Positions 23,419 to 33,140 of a DNA stretch of 50,500 bases are shown one piece after another. The position numbers and the translations under genes were made by a program. Position 1 is the first letter of the stretch. Each line of letters opens with the position of its first letter. The stretch is from assembly GCA_014529385.2 (NCBI GenBank), contig CM043962.1, positions 90,509,680 through 90,560,179 of the forward strand, in the 5' to 3' direction. The DNA comes from Adiantum capillus-veneris (Eukaryota > Streptophyta > Polypodiopsida > Polypodiales > Pteridaceae). The notes under the pieces were generated by a model. The model did not search any database. It had not been told where the DNA came from and was given only the letters and a program-made list of their open reading frames with translations.

Positions 23419-23589
23419 ATGGCTCCGGTTAAGAGAACTCGCTTCGGTGGTGCCCACGACCGCGAGGCAGGAACAAGCAATGTCAATGGAAAGGGAAAAG
23501 CTCCCATGGAGGAACAAATACCGGCCATCTCACGGGCCATCGACGAAGAAATGGAAGAGGTAGGTCATAATTTCATTCAAGCTGTTTAA
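23419..23589 (+). other. short gag-start-like ORF
   Basis: A 56-codon frame starts MAPVKRTRFGGAHDREAGTS and ends with EEMEEVGHNFIQAV. A basic Met-Ala-Pro start followed by low-complexity sequence is common at the start of plant gypsy gag proteins. GAGGTAGGT at about 23563 is also a fair splice donor. No gag core follows. The identity is uncertain. Confidence 0.3.
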
Positions 23590-23850
23590 TTTAACATTGC
23601 ACACGTTTAGTTAGGAATGAACATATCCCCAAACATGTTGGAGAAATCCAACGAAAACCTCGGCATTGAGTTCATTGTATATTAAGTTCTAAAGTAGGAA
23701 GGAAATGATTGATGGGTATGCTGGTTCCAATAGGAAAGAATGTCTGCTAGGGAAAATTTAGCTCGACATGTTCATTTTATTTCCAATGTTGAATCAGTCC
23801 TGACCCCCCTACTGATCACAGGGGGCAGAGTTCCTCGTTAAGGGCTCTTG

Positions 23851-23970
23851 AATCCACGACTTGCTTTCTATGCGGTGGATACCCACGACTTGTGCTTTCT
23901 ATGCGGTGGGAACCCATGTCTTGCTTTCTATGCGGTGGGAGTGTCTATGACGTGCTTTCTATGCGGTGGA
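23851..23970. repeat. 30-bp minisatellite, 4 copies
   Basis: Four units of exactly 30 bp, each ending GCTTTCTATGCGGTGG, at 23850-23879, 23880-23909, 23910-23939 and 23940-23969. Variation is confined to the first half of the unit. Confidence 0.9.
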
Positions 23971-25226
23971 CATACCTAGTTGTATGGGCAGCTAGGCGAC
24001 AACGGGAGGAGTGAACTCTCGCTGGAGGGGGGATGTTGTACCTCCAGAACATTGGAATTTTAATGAATAAGTTTGAGTAGAATTTTTACTAGAATACTGT
24101 CTTGGTGTTGTTTGCAATACTGGTTGAAGGGCTATCTTAACAAACAATGTGCTTCGGAATTAAAACAAGGAATGTTTATGTTGAACAACCTTCGTGGTAG
24201 TAATTAGGTCACACAAGGAAGTGTGAGTGTGGGGGTGGAAAGTGGGGGCTTGGCTCAGGTTGCCAATGCCTACAAGATGGGTGGTCCCGATTGGTCGGGA
24301 ACTCTCTGTCGCCATTGTGCTTACTTCGATATTAGTAATACTCATTGCCCCTAGAGCGGTGAAATCTCGAGGGTACGTGCCTCTGAAACATGGGAAAAAA
24401 GGCGCTCGGGGTTTCTCTCCTCTTGGAAGGTGGGTCTTAGGATCGCTAGATAGTTTAAGTACGCTTCCCCTGCGAGGTGGAGCTAGATCTCCTCGCTAGT
24501 AGGCTTGAACTCGACTCACCTCTGATGAGAGATCGTCCTCTAGTTGAACCTTGAACCATTTTGTTTGCTTCCGCAATAGATCTAGTGGCCACCAGATTCA
24601 CCATCAGATCCGCCGTTCTGATATGGCGGGGTGGGGACCTCACAATTTAGGTCTCACATTATCTAATTGAGTAAAACTAGTTAAAGAATGTGTAGCATAG
24701 TCATTTGCAACATACTAAGGAACCACTTCTGTTGATAACTAGATGTACCCTCAATGTGTCTTAGTTTGACTTTCAATCTATGTGCTCAATCAGCCTACAT
24801 CTATCCAAAGCTGGTGTAAATCAATCCTTGACATGCTCCAAATGAGCCCTTATCTATGACCGGCTTGATGCAAAATTTGATGTGTAACCTGGAAAAAAAA
24901 CTTCCCCTCAATTTATATGAGTTCTAGGGCACATTGGTGACCAATCGTTATAAGTAATCAATCTGGGTCAATCCCCCCCTCTAAATATGATACCCCTCTC
25001 CCTTATTTTTAAGCTTGGGAGATAAATTATTGGGGGCCTGTCCCTAACTTATACTCTTATGTAACTTGTTAAAAAACCTCCCTCCCTTGCACTTACGTGG
25101 TGTGATAAGTTTTCCATGGTGAATCCTTCGGGGCTGAAATCTTTGAATCTTCCAAATTACCTTCTATTCTGAACAAGGCTGCATCTGGAAGCTCGTCATT
25201 TATGCTGACCATTTCTTCAGTCGGTG
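23971..25226. other. region without recognised gene
   Basis: A plus-strand frame at 24227-24499 (90 codons) has a hydrophobic stretch but no family motif. The rest is non-coding. It may be untranslated DNA of the LTR-like region to the left. Confidence 0.3.
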
Positions 25227-26530
25227 CTACTCTAGACAAGAAGGCTTCACACCAAAGTGTTTCTTTCCTGGCTTATGGATGATTTTAAAGTCAAATTCCT
25301 GAAGCAGCAACATACACCTAAACAGCCTATCTTGAATAATCATTTTTTTGTTAATATAGAAAAGCACCTGGTGATCAACATAGAATATGAAGAAGTTCCC
25401 TAGAAAATACTGCCTGAACTTCTGAACTGTGAACATCCTCAAGGCTTCTCTTTTTGTTGTTGTATAGGCCTGTTCTGCCGGAGAGAACCTTCTACTAGTG
25501 AAATAAATTGGGAAATCTACCTCCCCTTCAGGGTATTATAGTATGGATCCCAACGCTAAGCTAGAAGCATCTACATGCACATAGAAGATGAGATCCCACC
25601 TTGGTTATCTCAAAATTGGTTTCTTTGAAATGATTTTCTTGATGCCCTGAAACCCCTCCTAGCATTTTTTATCCCATTTGAAGACTACAACTTTCTTGGT
25701 TAGCGCATACAATGAGACTCTTGCTCCTGCACATAAGACTTCAAAACATCAAAAGCCAACTGATTGTAGATCTCAATTTGACCATCGAACTGTGGATGAA
25801 ATGCGGATGAACAATTCAACTTGGTGCCAACATTTCAAAAAGTGATTTCTAAAAATTAGACGTGAACTTGACATCCCTATCGAACACAATTGACTTTGGC
25901 AAACCACAAAGGGGATACCAATGCTTTATGAACAATCGTTCTTTGGTAAAAGTTCACATATCCCAGAAAGCTTGACCCTTCATTACCATTTGTAGGCGTC
26001 AATGCTTCGTTGGCTACCTTCACCTTATCGTCTGACATTATATTCTTTTGCTAGACACCACATGTCCTAGCAATGTTCCCCTGTATGCCCCGTATACACA
26101 CTTGTATGGATTTAGGCAAACTCTTTTTTCACGGCACCTCTCAAACATGAGTTGCAAACATTTCAGATGCTTACCTATGCTTGATTACACAGTGAAGTCA
26201 TCCAAAAAGATGACCATGATTTTTGTAAACAAGTAATGTGCGAATATGCTCATCATTTCTCTTTGAAATGTTGTTGGTGCATTGCATAGCCCGAATGGCA
26301 TTACCAAAAACATAAATGCACCCCATTTCTTTATGAATGTCATCTTTCCCTGATCTTCAATAGCCAATCTAATCTAGTTGTAGCCATTGTATTTATCCAA
26401 AAAACTATACATTTCAAATTCAGCCACCTCATCCAGCATTGTGTCTGTGGGTGGACGGTTGGGAAAGGAGTCTTTGATCGTTTGTTCATTGAGTTTCCTA
26501 AAATCCACATAGATTAGAGGCTGCTTCAAC
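25227..26530 (-). pseudogene. Ty3/gypsy RT-RNase H relic with misplaced integrase piece
   Basis: Read on the minus strand. RT starts near 26530 (PLIYVDFRKLNEQTIKDSF) and continues through YSFLDKYNGYN, WGAFMFLVMPFGLCNAPTTF and MVIFLDDFTV, with the catalytic D-D, to about 26060, and the thumb (SSFLGYVNFYQRTI) ends near 25930. About 25925-25710 then reads KSIVFDRDVKFTSNF and, in a neighbouring frame, SSAFHPQFDGQIE, which is gypsy integrase (second catalytic D and the HPQ.DGQ.E block). From 25709 the RT/RNase H tether resumes (YALTKKVVVFKW), followed by HVDASSLALGSIL, YFTSRRFSPAEQAYTTTKRE and FYVDHQVLFYI. The normal order is RT, RNase H, integrase, so a piece of integrase sits inside the RT-RNase H junction. 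Several stops and frameshifts make it non-functional. Confidence 0.75.
25710..25925 (-). other. integrase fragment inserted between RT and RNase H
   Basis: The segment encodes part of the retroviral-type integrase core: FDRDVKFTSNF (second catalytic Asp), LGTKLNCSSAFHPQ-like and DGQIE (catalytic Glu) motifs on the minus strand, with stops between. RT thumb lies immediately to its right and the RT/RNase H tether immediately to its left. The replaced part of the thumb-tether (normally about 15-20 residues) appears to be missing. Confidence 0.7.
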
Positions 26531-27202
26531 CTCTAAGTGGATGTCAGCCTCTGCTTCGGCCTCTTGGAGATCCACCCCGATTGGTATCCCTATGTTCCTA
26601 GACCCCTCCTTAGAAGGTAGTTCATCTTTAACTGGGGCCTCTACCTCCTTGTTCTCTATGGACTGTTGCATATTCTCGGACGACTCAACTAAACCTCATG
26701 CTCTAGACTTAGTAGTCTGGTCAACTGTGCTAAGCAAATCATCACGCCTGGATGACACACTAGAATGCTCAGCACCACTAGAAGTCTGCACAATGTGGCG
26801 TCTCTTAGCCATTGGCAACTCAATGAGAACAACAAGACAACCATTAGCCAAGTAGACCTGGTTACCAGAGGCATTACCTTGCGCACCAAAAAAAAAATCT
26901 ACTACTATATGATTAAGTGAAAACTTATTCAAAAAGTCTATTAATCGTTATTAATAATTGATGACACCCAATCATCAATTACTCTACTTGTCCCAGTCCA
27001 ATCATCAGTTTTTACACCTCATCCCAGCCTAATGTACAATGTACCACCAGTAAACTTCAAAGCCAAGCATGAATATTTTTCAAAATGTAAAAAATAAAAA
27101 TTTAAAAACTACATAACCAAATATAAAGTTATTCAAAAAGTGTATTGGCTCAGGCATGACAACAAATCGTCAGTCCCAAAATCCAATCACTGAAGATGCC
27201 AC
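26531..27202. other. gypsy flank, decayed
   Basis: Directly upstream of the gypsy RT in its orientation, this would be the protease-RT linker. No protease motif is legible. 26933-27200 is non-coding. A stretch at 27040-27090 (ATGTACCACCAG, then TTCAAAGCCAAG) weakly resembles 32497-32545 on the other side of the copia element, so the host DNA may itself be repetitive. Confidence 0.35.
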
Positions 27203-27207
27203 CCAAA
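27203..27207. other. target-site duplication CCAAA, left copy
   Basis: CCAAA directly precedes the left LTR and is repeated exactly at 32486-32490 directly after the right LTR. Five bases is the usual copia duplication length, so the element and its ends are intact as an insertion. Confidence 0.95.
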
Positions 27208-28038
27208 TGTTAGGAAATAAGACGTAGCTAAATAGATATTTGAGTAGATTACTTAATGGAGAGAGATAGATTTCACACACAAGAGATTATAGAGTAGAGA
27301 GAGAGAGAGAGAGAGTACACACGATATACGTGGTTCACCCAATGTGGGCTACGTCCACGGGAAAGCAGCCACTCAATGGCTTTAGTACTTCAAAACAAGA
27401 AGTAGTTTACAAAGGGATTAAACCCTTGATAGAGCTCCCGCCTTGCTTCACTCTCACCACCTCACACTCACCTTGTTGCATCAACTTCACACTATGAAAT
27501 GTGTGTAGAAATGGCCTCCTTTTATAGGCCAAAAGGGCTGCCCTCTCTTATGAGAGACAGCCATGTGTAGCCGCCCTTGTGCGAATAAGTCCAAATCGGA
27601 CCCTCCAATCCGCCCATGTGTGGCCCCCCTTGAGAAGACAAGTCCGCTTTTGAATTCGGCAACCGGCCATTGAATTCGGCCACCGACCATCGGCCATTGA
27701 CTTCCGACCACCAGCCACCAGCCATTGACTTCCGACCACCGGCCATCGGCCATTGACTACCGGCCACCGGCCAACCGACCGGTTGTTTTCCGACCACTTT
27801 CCGGCCGCCGTCCGGCCATAATATTCCGGCGAAAAGAATATTCCGGCAAAAAAAAAGTCTCGGGGGCCTCCACCCCCGAGGCCTTTAAAGTTGCCCCTCA
27901 TTCTTGTCCGTGAAAATTTTGGTTTCCGGTGAGTGATTTTCCTTCACGCACGATGGCTTCTCCTCATAATGGGGGCCTTACAAATGTGCGCTTTTAACAT
28001 AGAAAATTACAAGGGTAAATCAGGCTCCATACTTAACA
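27208..28038 (-). repeat. 3' LTR of the copia element
   Basis: It begins TGTTAGGAAATAAGACG and ends CATACTTAACA on the plus strand. It contains a GA run (27297-27315) and, at about 27655-27780, a degenerate minisatellite built from GGCCATTGAC / CCGACCACCGG units that is also in the other LTR but with a different order of variants. Confidence 0.95.
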
Positions 28039-28052
28039 ATCTCCCACTTGGA
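28039..28052 (-). promoter_or_regulatory. polypurine tract
   Basis: On the minus strand CCAAGTGGGAGAT directly precedes the 3' LTR (TGTTAAG). AAGTGGGAGAT is the typical plant copia PPT, the RNase H-resistant primer for plus-strand DNA. Confidence 0.9.
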
Positions 28053-28098
28053 GACTGATCTCCAAACCAAACCTGTGACTGCTTTCCATTTTGGCTTC

Positions 28099-30648
28099 TT
28101 ATCCTTGAATGCCGATTGAAGATGAGCAAAAGCTCAACTTCTCCTTGTTGACCACCTTTGTAAACATGTCTGCAGGATTTTCACTTGTATGCACCTTTCC
28201 TAGCTTTAGTTGTCCCTCTTCCAAAAGAGTGCGTATGAAGTGATATCTCACCTCAATGTGCTTTGTCCTTGAATGAAAGGCTGAGTTCTTTGCAAGATGG
28301 ATAGCGCTTTGGCTATCACTGTACAAGACACAATTGTCTTGTTTGAATCCAAGCTCTTCTAAGAATCTGTGAAGCCACAGAATTTCTTTGCTTGCCTCCG
28401 TCATTGCTACATACTCTGCTTCCGTGGTAGAAAGTGAAACCACTTTCTGCAGCTTTGAAGCCCATCTTACTGTTGTGCCTCCAACCGTGAACACATAGCC
28501 AGTAGTGCTCCTTCGAGTATCTTTGTCACCTGCCATATCTACATCAGCATACCCTTCTAGAAAAATATCACTTCCTCCAAAATACAAAGCATTTGTTGTT
28601 GTCCCTTTTAGATACCTAAGTATCCACTTCACAGCTTGCCAATGCTCTTTACCTGGGTTGTCCATGAACCTACTCACAACTCCCACTGCATGTGCAATGT
28701 CTGGCCTTGTCCAGACCATAGCATACATTAGAGAACCTACCGCTGCAGCATATGGAACTTTAGACATATAGGCTATCTCCTCTTGTGTCTTTGGACACAT
28801 ATCCTTCGTTAGTTTAAAATGACCAGCCAAAGGTGTAGAAACTGGTTTTTCATTTTGCATTGCAAACCTTTCTAGTACCTTCTTGATGTAATCTTCTTGA
28901 GATAGCTTTATTTTCTTCTTCGTCCTGTCCCTTGATATTTTCATACCAAGTATCCTCTTTGCAGCACCTAAATCTTTCATTGGAAAAGATTTGGACAGCT
29001 CCTCTTTTAGGTCTTTGATGTCCTGCATGTTAGCACTTGCAATCAACATGTCATCAACATACAACATTAGTATGATGAATTTACCATCTCCCAAATTCTT
29101 CGTGTAGACGCAGTGATCCGAGTTGCATCTTGTGAATCCATGATCCAACATCCATCGATCAAACTTCAAGTACCATTGTCTTGATGCTTGCTTTAAACCA
29201 TACAAGCTCTTCTTTAATCGGTAAACCATTTTCTCCTTACCTTTTACTTCATACCCCTTTGGTTGAAGCATGTAGGTTTCCTCCTCTAAGTCACCGTGAG
29301 GGAATGCCGTATTTACATCCATTTGCTCGAGATTTAGATCACGAGCAGCCACAAGGCTTAAGACAAGCCTAATTGAGTTCATTTTTACAACAGGAGAAAA
29401 TATTTCATTGAAGTCAATACCTTTCTTTTGAGAAAAACCTTTTACCACAAGCCTAGACTTGTACCTTTTCTTCCCACCTTCTTCTTCCTTTAGCTTGTAC
29501 ACCCATTTGTTTTGAAGTGCCCGCTTACCTTTAGGCAACTCAACCAACTCCCATGTTTGGTTGCGATGTAGTGAGTCCATCTCCACTTGCATGCTCTTCA
29601 TCCATTCTTCTTTGGATTCATGCTGCATAGCTTCTTCATATGATTCCGGCTCTCCAGAATCTGAGATCAAGAGATGGTTGAAGGAAGGAACAAACCTTTC
29701 TGGAGGTCTACTTGCTCTTGTAGATCTTCGGGGAATAGGTTGAGGCTCCTCATTTGGTTGACGTTGTTGCACATTGTCACCGTTTGCAATCCTTGAGTCT
29801 TCACCGTCCTCAAGCTCCATGTACTCATCACCTGTTTCTTTTGTTTGTTTTCTTTCCAAGTAATCTTTGTACATATTTTGTTCGTTAAAAATTACATCCC
29901 TACTCCTTAAGATTTTACCATCTTCAGGATTCCATAGGCGATACCCAAAGTCTCCTTCTCCATAGCCAATGAAGAAACACTTTTTGGACTTTGCATCTAA
30001 CTTTGATCTTAGGCTTCTATCTATGTCCATGAAAGCCTCACACCCAAACACTTTGAGAAATGCATAATTCACCGGTTTACCTGTCCATGCCTCTTCTGGA
30101 ACTCCCCCATCCAATGCCATTGAGGGTGACCGATTGATTAAGTACACAGACGTGCTTACAGCTTTCGCCCAAAGCTCAAGCGGTAGGCATGCATGTAGCC
30201 GCATGCTTCGTGCTCGTTCCATGATTGTCCTATTCATCCTTTCCGAAATCCCATTTTGTTGAGGTTTCCTTGGGGTTGTCCTTTGCCTCCGAATGCCATT
30301 GCTAGCACAAAAGCTTTCAAAAGCTTGGCTGCAATATTCGCCTCCATTGTCGGATCTGAGGCATTTAACCTTGGTACCTGTTTCATTCTCCACAAAGGCT
30401 TTCCACCTTTGAAATATGGAAAATACATCGGATTTATTCTTCATGACATAAACCCATGTTTTTCTAGTCGCATCGTCTATGAATGTTACATAGTACAATG
30501 AGCCACCAAGTGATAGTGTACTTGCAGGACCCCAAACATCAGAATGAACCAACTCAAGTTCTTTATTTTTTCTTTCATTTCCTGATTTTTGAAATTTTAC
30601 CCTCTTTTGTTTACCATAAACACAATCTTCACAAAACTCTAAGTCCAC
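28099..30648 (-). CDS. copia pol: integrase, reverse transcriptase, RNase H
   Basis: An 849-codon open frame. It starts inside the pre-integrase region (FCEDCVYGKQ, residues 5-14). The integrase core shows the catalytic residues in HSDVWGP (about 35), RSDNGGEY (about 98) and PQQNGISERMNRT (about 128). RT (RVT_2 type, about 365-605) has WVYKLK, DVNTAFPHGDLEEE and YVDDML with the catalytic Asp pair (about 529-532). RNase H near the C-terminus has GYADVDMAGD, SLSTTEAEYVA and DSQSAIHLAKN. The Met at 30648 is only the first in the frame; the real product was a gag-pol polyprotein. DVNTAF is followed by P where L is usual. Because the upstream deletion shifts the frame, pol cannot be made as a fusion with gag here. 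Confidence 0.9.
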   Translation of the reverse strand: MDLEFCEDCVYGKQKRVKFQKSGNERKNKELELVHSDVWGPASTLSLGGSLYYVTFIDDATRKTWVYVMKNKSDVFSIFQRWKAFVENETGTKVKCLRSDNGGEYCSQAFESFCASNGIRRQRTTPRKPQQNGISERMNRTIMERARSMRLHACLPLELWAKAVSTSVYLINRSPSMALDGGVPEEAWTGKPVNYAFLKVFGCEAFMDIDRSLRSKLDAKSKKCFFIGYGEGDFGYRLWNPEDGKILRSRDVIFNEQNMYKDYLERKQTKETGDEYMELEDGEDSRIANGDNVQQRQPNEEPQPIPRRSTRASRPPERFVPSFNHLLISDSGEPESYEEAMQHESKEEWMKSMQVEMDSLHRNQTWELVELPKGKRALQNKWVYKLKEEEGGKKRYKSRLVVKGFSQKKGIDFNEIFSPVVKMNSIRLVLSLVAARDLNLEQMDVNTAFPHGDLEEETYMLQPKGYEVKGKEKMVYRLKKSLYGLKQASRQWYLKFDRWMLDHGFTRCNSDHCVYTKNLGDGKFIILMLYVDDMLIASANMQDIKDLKEELSKSFPMKDLGAAKRILGMKISRDRTKKKIKLSQEDYIKKVLERFAMQNEKPVSTPLAGHFKLTKDMCPKTQEEIAYMSKVPYAAAVGSLMYAMVWTRPDIAHAVGVVSRFMDNPGKEHWQAVKWILRYLKGTTTNALYFGGSDIFLEGYADVDMAGDKDTRRSTTGYVFTVGGTTVRWASKLQKVVSLSTTEAEYVAMTEASKEILWLHRFLEELGFKQDNCVLYSDSQSAIHLAKNSAFHSRTKHIEVRYHFIRTLLEEGQLKLGKVHTSENPADMFTKVVNKEKLSFCSSSIGIQG

Positions 30649-30662
30649 TTCTTTTAAACTTG
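30649..30662 (-). other. deletion junction removing protease end and pre-integrase domain
   Basis: Gag runs to WIVDSGASFHATPHKQHFQV and stops at 30654. The other frame continues FPSLKEVDLEFCEDC. In full-length copia elements about 130-160 residues lie between DSGAS and the FCE.C segment. The missing part and the frame change meet at about CAAGTTTAAAAG on the minus strand. Confidence 0.8.
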
Positions 30663-31577
30663 GAAATGTTGCTTGTGTGGTGTCGCATGGAATGAAGCCC
30701 CGGAATCTACTATCCAGGAATTAGACACATTGTCTAATGAGAGAATTAGAGCATTTTGCTCTACCTTACCTGCCACATTGGCCTCCGATGTTGGCTTGTT
30801 GTCTTGAAACTCAGTCTCCTTCTTTTTCTTGGACCAACAATCCTTCTTCACGTGGCCCTTCTTGCCGCAATTCCAACATTCAAGAACTGACTTTGTGCGT
30901 GACTTGCTCCGTCTTGAGCGATCACGACCCTTTTGGATTTTGAACCTCTCCTTAGGCCTTCTTCTTGTTTCTACTGACAATGCAACACTTGATGATTCTC
31001 CTGTGCTTCTCCTTCGTACTTCCTCGCTTAGGAGAACACCCACAACATCATCAAACTTAAGAGTATTTGTACCAGAGATAGAATTACTTACAACCATCAC
31101 AAGGCTGTCCCAACTATCCGGTAGAGATGATAGTATAAGGAGAGCTCGCACATGGTCATCGAAATTGATTTTCACCGATCGAAGTTGACTTATGTTTGTG
31201 TTAAAGTCATTTAGGTGTTCTGCAACTGAACCATTCTCTGCCATCTTTAGATTGAACAAGCGCTTCATAAGAAATACCTTATTGGATGCCGATGGTTTCT
31301 CGTAGAAGTCTTCAAGTGACTTCATCAAGTCCTCCGTGGTCTTCATCTCCGAAACATTGAAGGCCACCATTGATGCCAAGCTTAACCGGATTGTTCCTAG
31401 TGCCTTTCGATCAAGGACAATCCATGCTTCATCTGCCATTGTTGCGGGCTTCTTCGCAAGACCGCCTAGTGGCAAATAGAGGTCCTTCTGGTAGAGATAG
31501 TCTTCAATCTGCATCTTCCAATGTTGATAGTTTTCGCCGTTGAACTTCTCAATCTTGAGCTTCCCTTCCTCCGCCAT
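30654..31577 (-). CDS. copia gag with zinc knuckle and protease start
   Basis: A 307-codon frame starting MAEEGKLKIEKFNGENYQHW, the usual plant copia gag start (F.G.NY..W). The UBN2-type gag core spans about residues 45-200, with VAEHLNDFNTNISQLRS and LLILSSLPDSWDSLV. A basic region is followed by a CCHC knuckle CWNCGKKGHVKKDC (about 231-244). The frame ends with the retropepsin active site VDSGASFHAT. Gag assembles particles that package element RNA. The frame looks intact up to the deletion, so particle protein could in principle still be made, but expression cannot be judged. Confidence 0.9.
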   Translation of the reverse strand: MAEEGKLKIEKFNGENYQHWKMQIEDYLYQKDLYLPLGGLAKKPATMADEAWIVLDRKALGTIRLSLASMVAFNVSEMKTTEDLMKSLEDFYEKPSASNKVFLMKRLFNLKMAENGSVAEHLNDFNTNISQLRSVKINFDDHVRALLILSSLPDSWDSLVMVVSNSISGTNTLKFDDVVGVLLSEEVRRRSTGESSSVALSVETRRRPKERFKIQKGRDRSRRSKSRTKSVLECWNCGKKGHVKKDCWSKKKKETEFQDNKPTSEANVAGKVEQNALILSLDNVSNSWIVDSGASFHATPHKQHFQV

Positions 31578-31632
31578 AACTCCCGCTCAATTCAAGGAAT
31601 CCTTTCCTTGAGATAATTTAGCTACGAGCAAA

Positions 31633-31647
31633 CCTTGCTCTGATACG
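31633..31647 (-). promoter_or_regulatory. primer-binding site for initiator-Met tRNA
   Basis: On the minus strand, directly after the 5' LTR, the sequence is ACTCGTATCAGAGCAAGG. TATCAGAGC matches the standard plant PBS TGGTATCAGAGC with one mismatch in the TGG. The tRNA would prime minus-strand DNA synthesis. Confidence 0.85.
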
Positions 31648-31650
31648 AGT

Positions 31651-32485
31651 TGTTAGGAAATAAGACGTAGCTAAATAGATATTTGAGTAGATTACTTAAT
31701 GGAGAGAGATAGATTTCACACACAAGAGATTATAGAGTAGAGAGAGAGAGAGAGAGAGAGAGTACACACGATATACGTGGTTCACCCAATGTGGGCTACG
31801 TCCATGGGAAAGTAGCCACTCAATGGCTTTAGTACTTCAAAACAAGAAGTAGTTTACAAAGGGATTAAACCCTTGATAGAGCTCCCGCCTTGCTTCACTC
31901 TCACCACCTCACGCTCACCTTGTTGCATCAACTTCACACTATGAAATGCGTGTAGAAATGGCCTCCTTTTATAGGCCAAAAGGGCTACCCTCTCTTATGA
32001 GAGACAGCCATGTGTAGCCGCCCTTGTGCGAATAAGTCCAAATCGGACCCTCCAATCCGCCCATGTGTGGCCGCCCTTGAGAAGACAAGTCCGCTTTTGA
32101 ATTCGGCCACCGGCCATTGAATTCGGTCACCGACCACCGGCCATTGACTTCCGACCACCGGCCATCGGCCATTGACTTTCGACCACCGGCCATCGGCCAT
32201 TGACTACCGGCCACCGGCCAACCGACCGGTTGTTTTCCGACCACTTTCCGGCTACCATCCGGCCATAATATTCCGGCGAAAATGAATATTCCGGCAAAAA
32301 AAAGTCTCGGGGGCCTCCGCCGCCAAGGCCTTTAAAGTTGCCCCTCATTCTTGTCCGTGAAAATTTTGGTTTCCGGTGAGTGATTTTCCTTCACGCACGA
32401 TGGCTTCTCCTCATAATGGGGGCCTTACAAATGTGCGCTTTTACCACAGAAAATTACAAGGGTAAATCAGGCTCCATACTTAACA
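31651..32485 (-). repeat. 5' LTR of the copia element
   Basis: 835 bp, starts TGTTAGGAAATAAGACG and ends CATACTTAACA on the plus strand. It is followed by the right target-site copy CCAAA at 32486-32490. It should carry the promoter of the minus-strand transcript. GA run at 31738-31761 is longer than in the other LTR. Confidence 0.95.
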
Positions 32486-32490
32486 CCAAA

Positions 32491-33140
32491 TAAATAATGT
32501 ACCATAGAATTTCAAAGACAACGGCAAGAGTATTTTTTACGGATTTTGACAATGCTACCACCGCCGAATCCAAATACCGCAAGGACATTTTCAGATTAAG
32601 TAATTATTGATTTTGAGCACGACTACAATTAAAAGGAGATTTAATTTATTTTTAATTTTGAAAAAAAAAGAGGCTTTAAACAAACGCGGCAAACCCTTGG
32701 AAAGATTAAGCTTTACTCCAATAACCAAGAACCCACTCATTATTCAGCTCAGCAAGATTTGGCTAGGAATGTCAACAGAGTGAAAGAGCTTCTAAATCAG
32801 CGTCCAAAAGCCACCATGTAAGTGTGACTCTGCCAACTATTGTGCATTGTTTTTCTAGGAGATGAATTTTTCATGCACTTTGGCTAGGTCAAGCTCATGT
32901 CTCAATGAAAGGTTGCCTCGCCCATGTCTGGCTCAGTTATGTATCTTGTTTCAAATTCACAAGCTAATGATTCTATAAAGATTGAACAAACCTTCATGGA
33001 ATCTCTGACTTTTTGTTCATGTCCGCACACAAAAGCTTCAATTTGGATGCCTTGAAGGCTTTTGACAGTCAAACTTTCTGGTACTCAATGCACATGAGCA
33101 ATCCATTGCACTCACTGATGTCAGACTGCGCTAACCTGGT
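32491..33140. other. AT-rich intergenic DNA
   Basis: No gene recognised. The first copies of the GTGCACTCAATGCACATGA-type motif of the following array appear, degenerate, from about 33083. Confidence 0.4.

Larger units (their letters stand above)
27208..32485 (-). mobile_element. Ty1/copia retrotransposon with internal deletion
   Basis: A 5.28 kb element on the minus strand with LTRs 27208-28038 and 31651-32485, exact 5-bp TSD, initiator-Met PBS, polypurine tract, gag and pol in copia order (gag, protease, integrase, RT, RNase H). Gag and pol frames have no internal stops. A deletion removed the protease after its active site and the pre-integrase zinc-binding region, which also puts pol out of frame with gag. 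LTRs differ at roughly 20-30 of about 831 positions by eye (about 97% identity), which suggests a moderately recent insertion. It inserted into decayed DNA next to the gypsy relic. Confidence 0.95.

Noticed and set aside
27487-27901. Gly/Trp-rich minus-strand ORFs in both copia LTRs
   Set aside because: All three frames show the same NGRWPV-type repeat, so it is a translated LTR minisatellite, not a gene.
28505-30943. Plus-strand ORFs across the copia element
   Set aside because: They are shadows of the minus-strand gag and pol frames.
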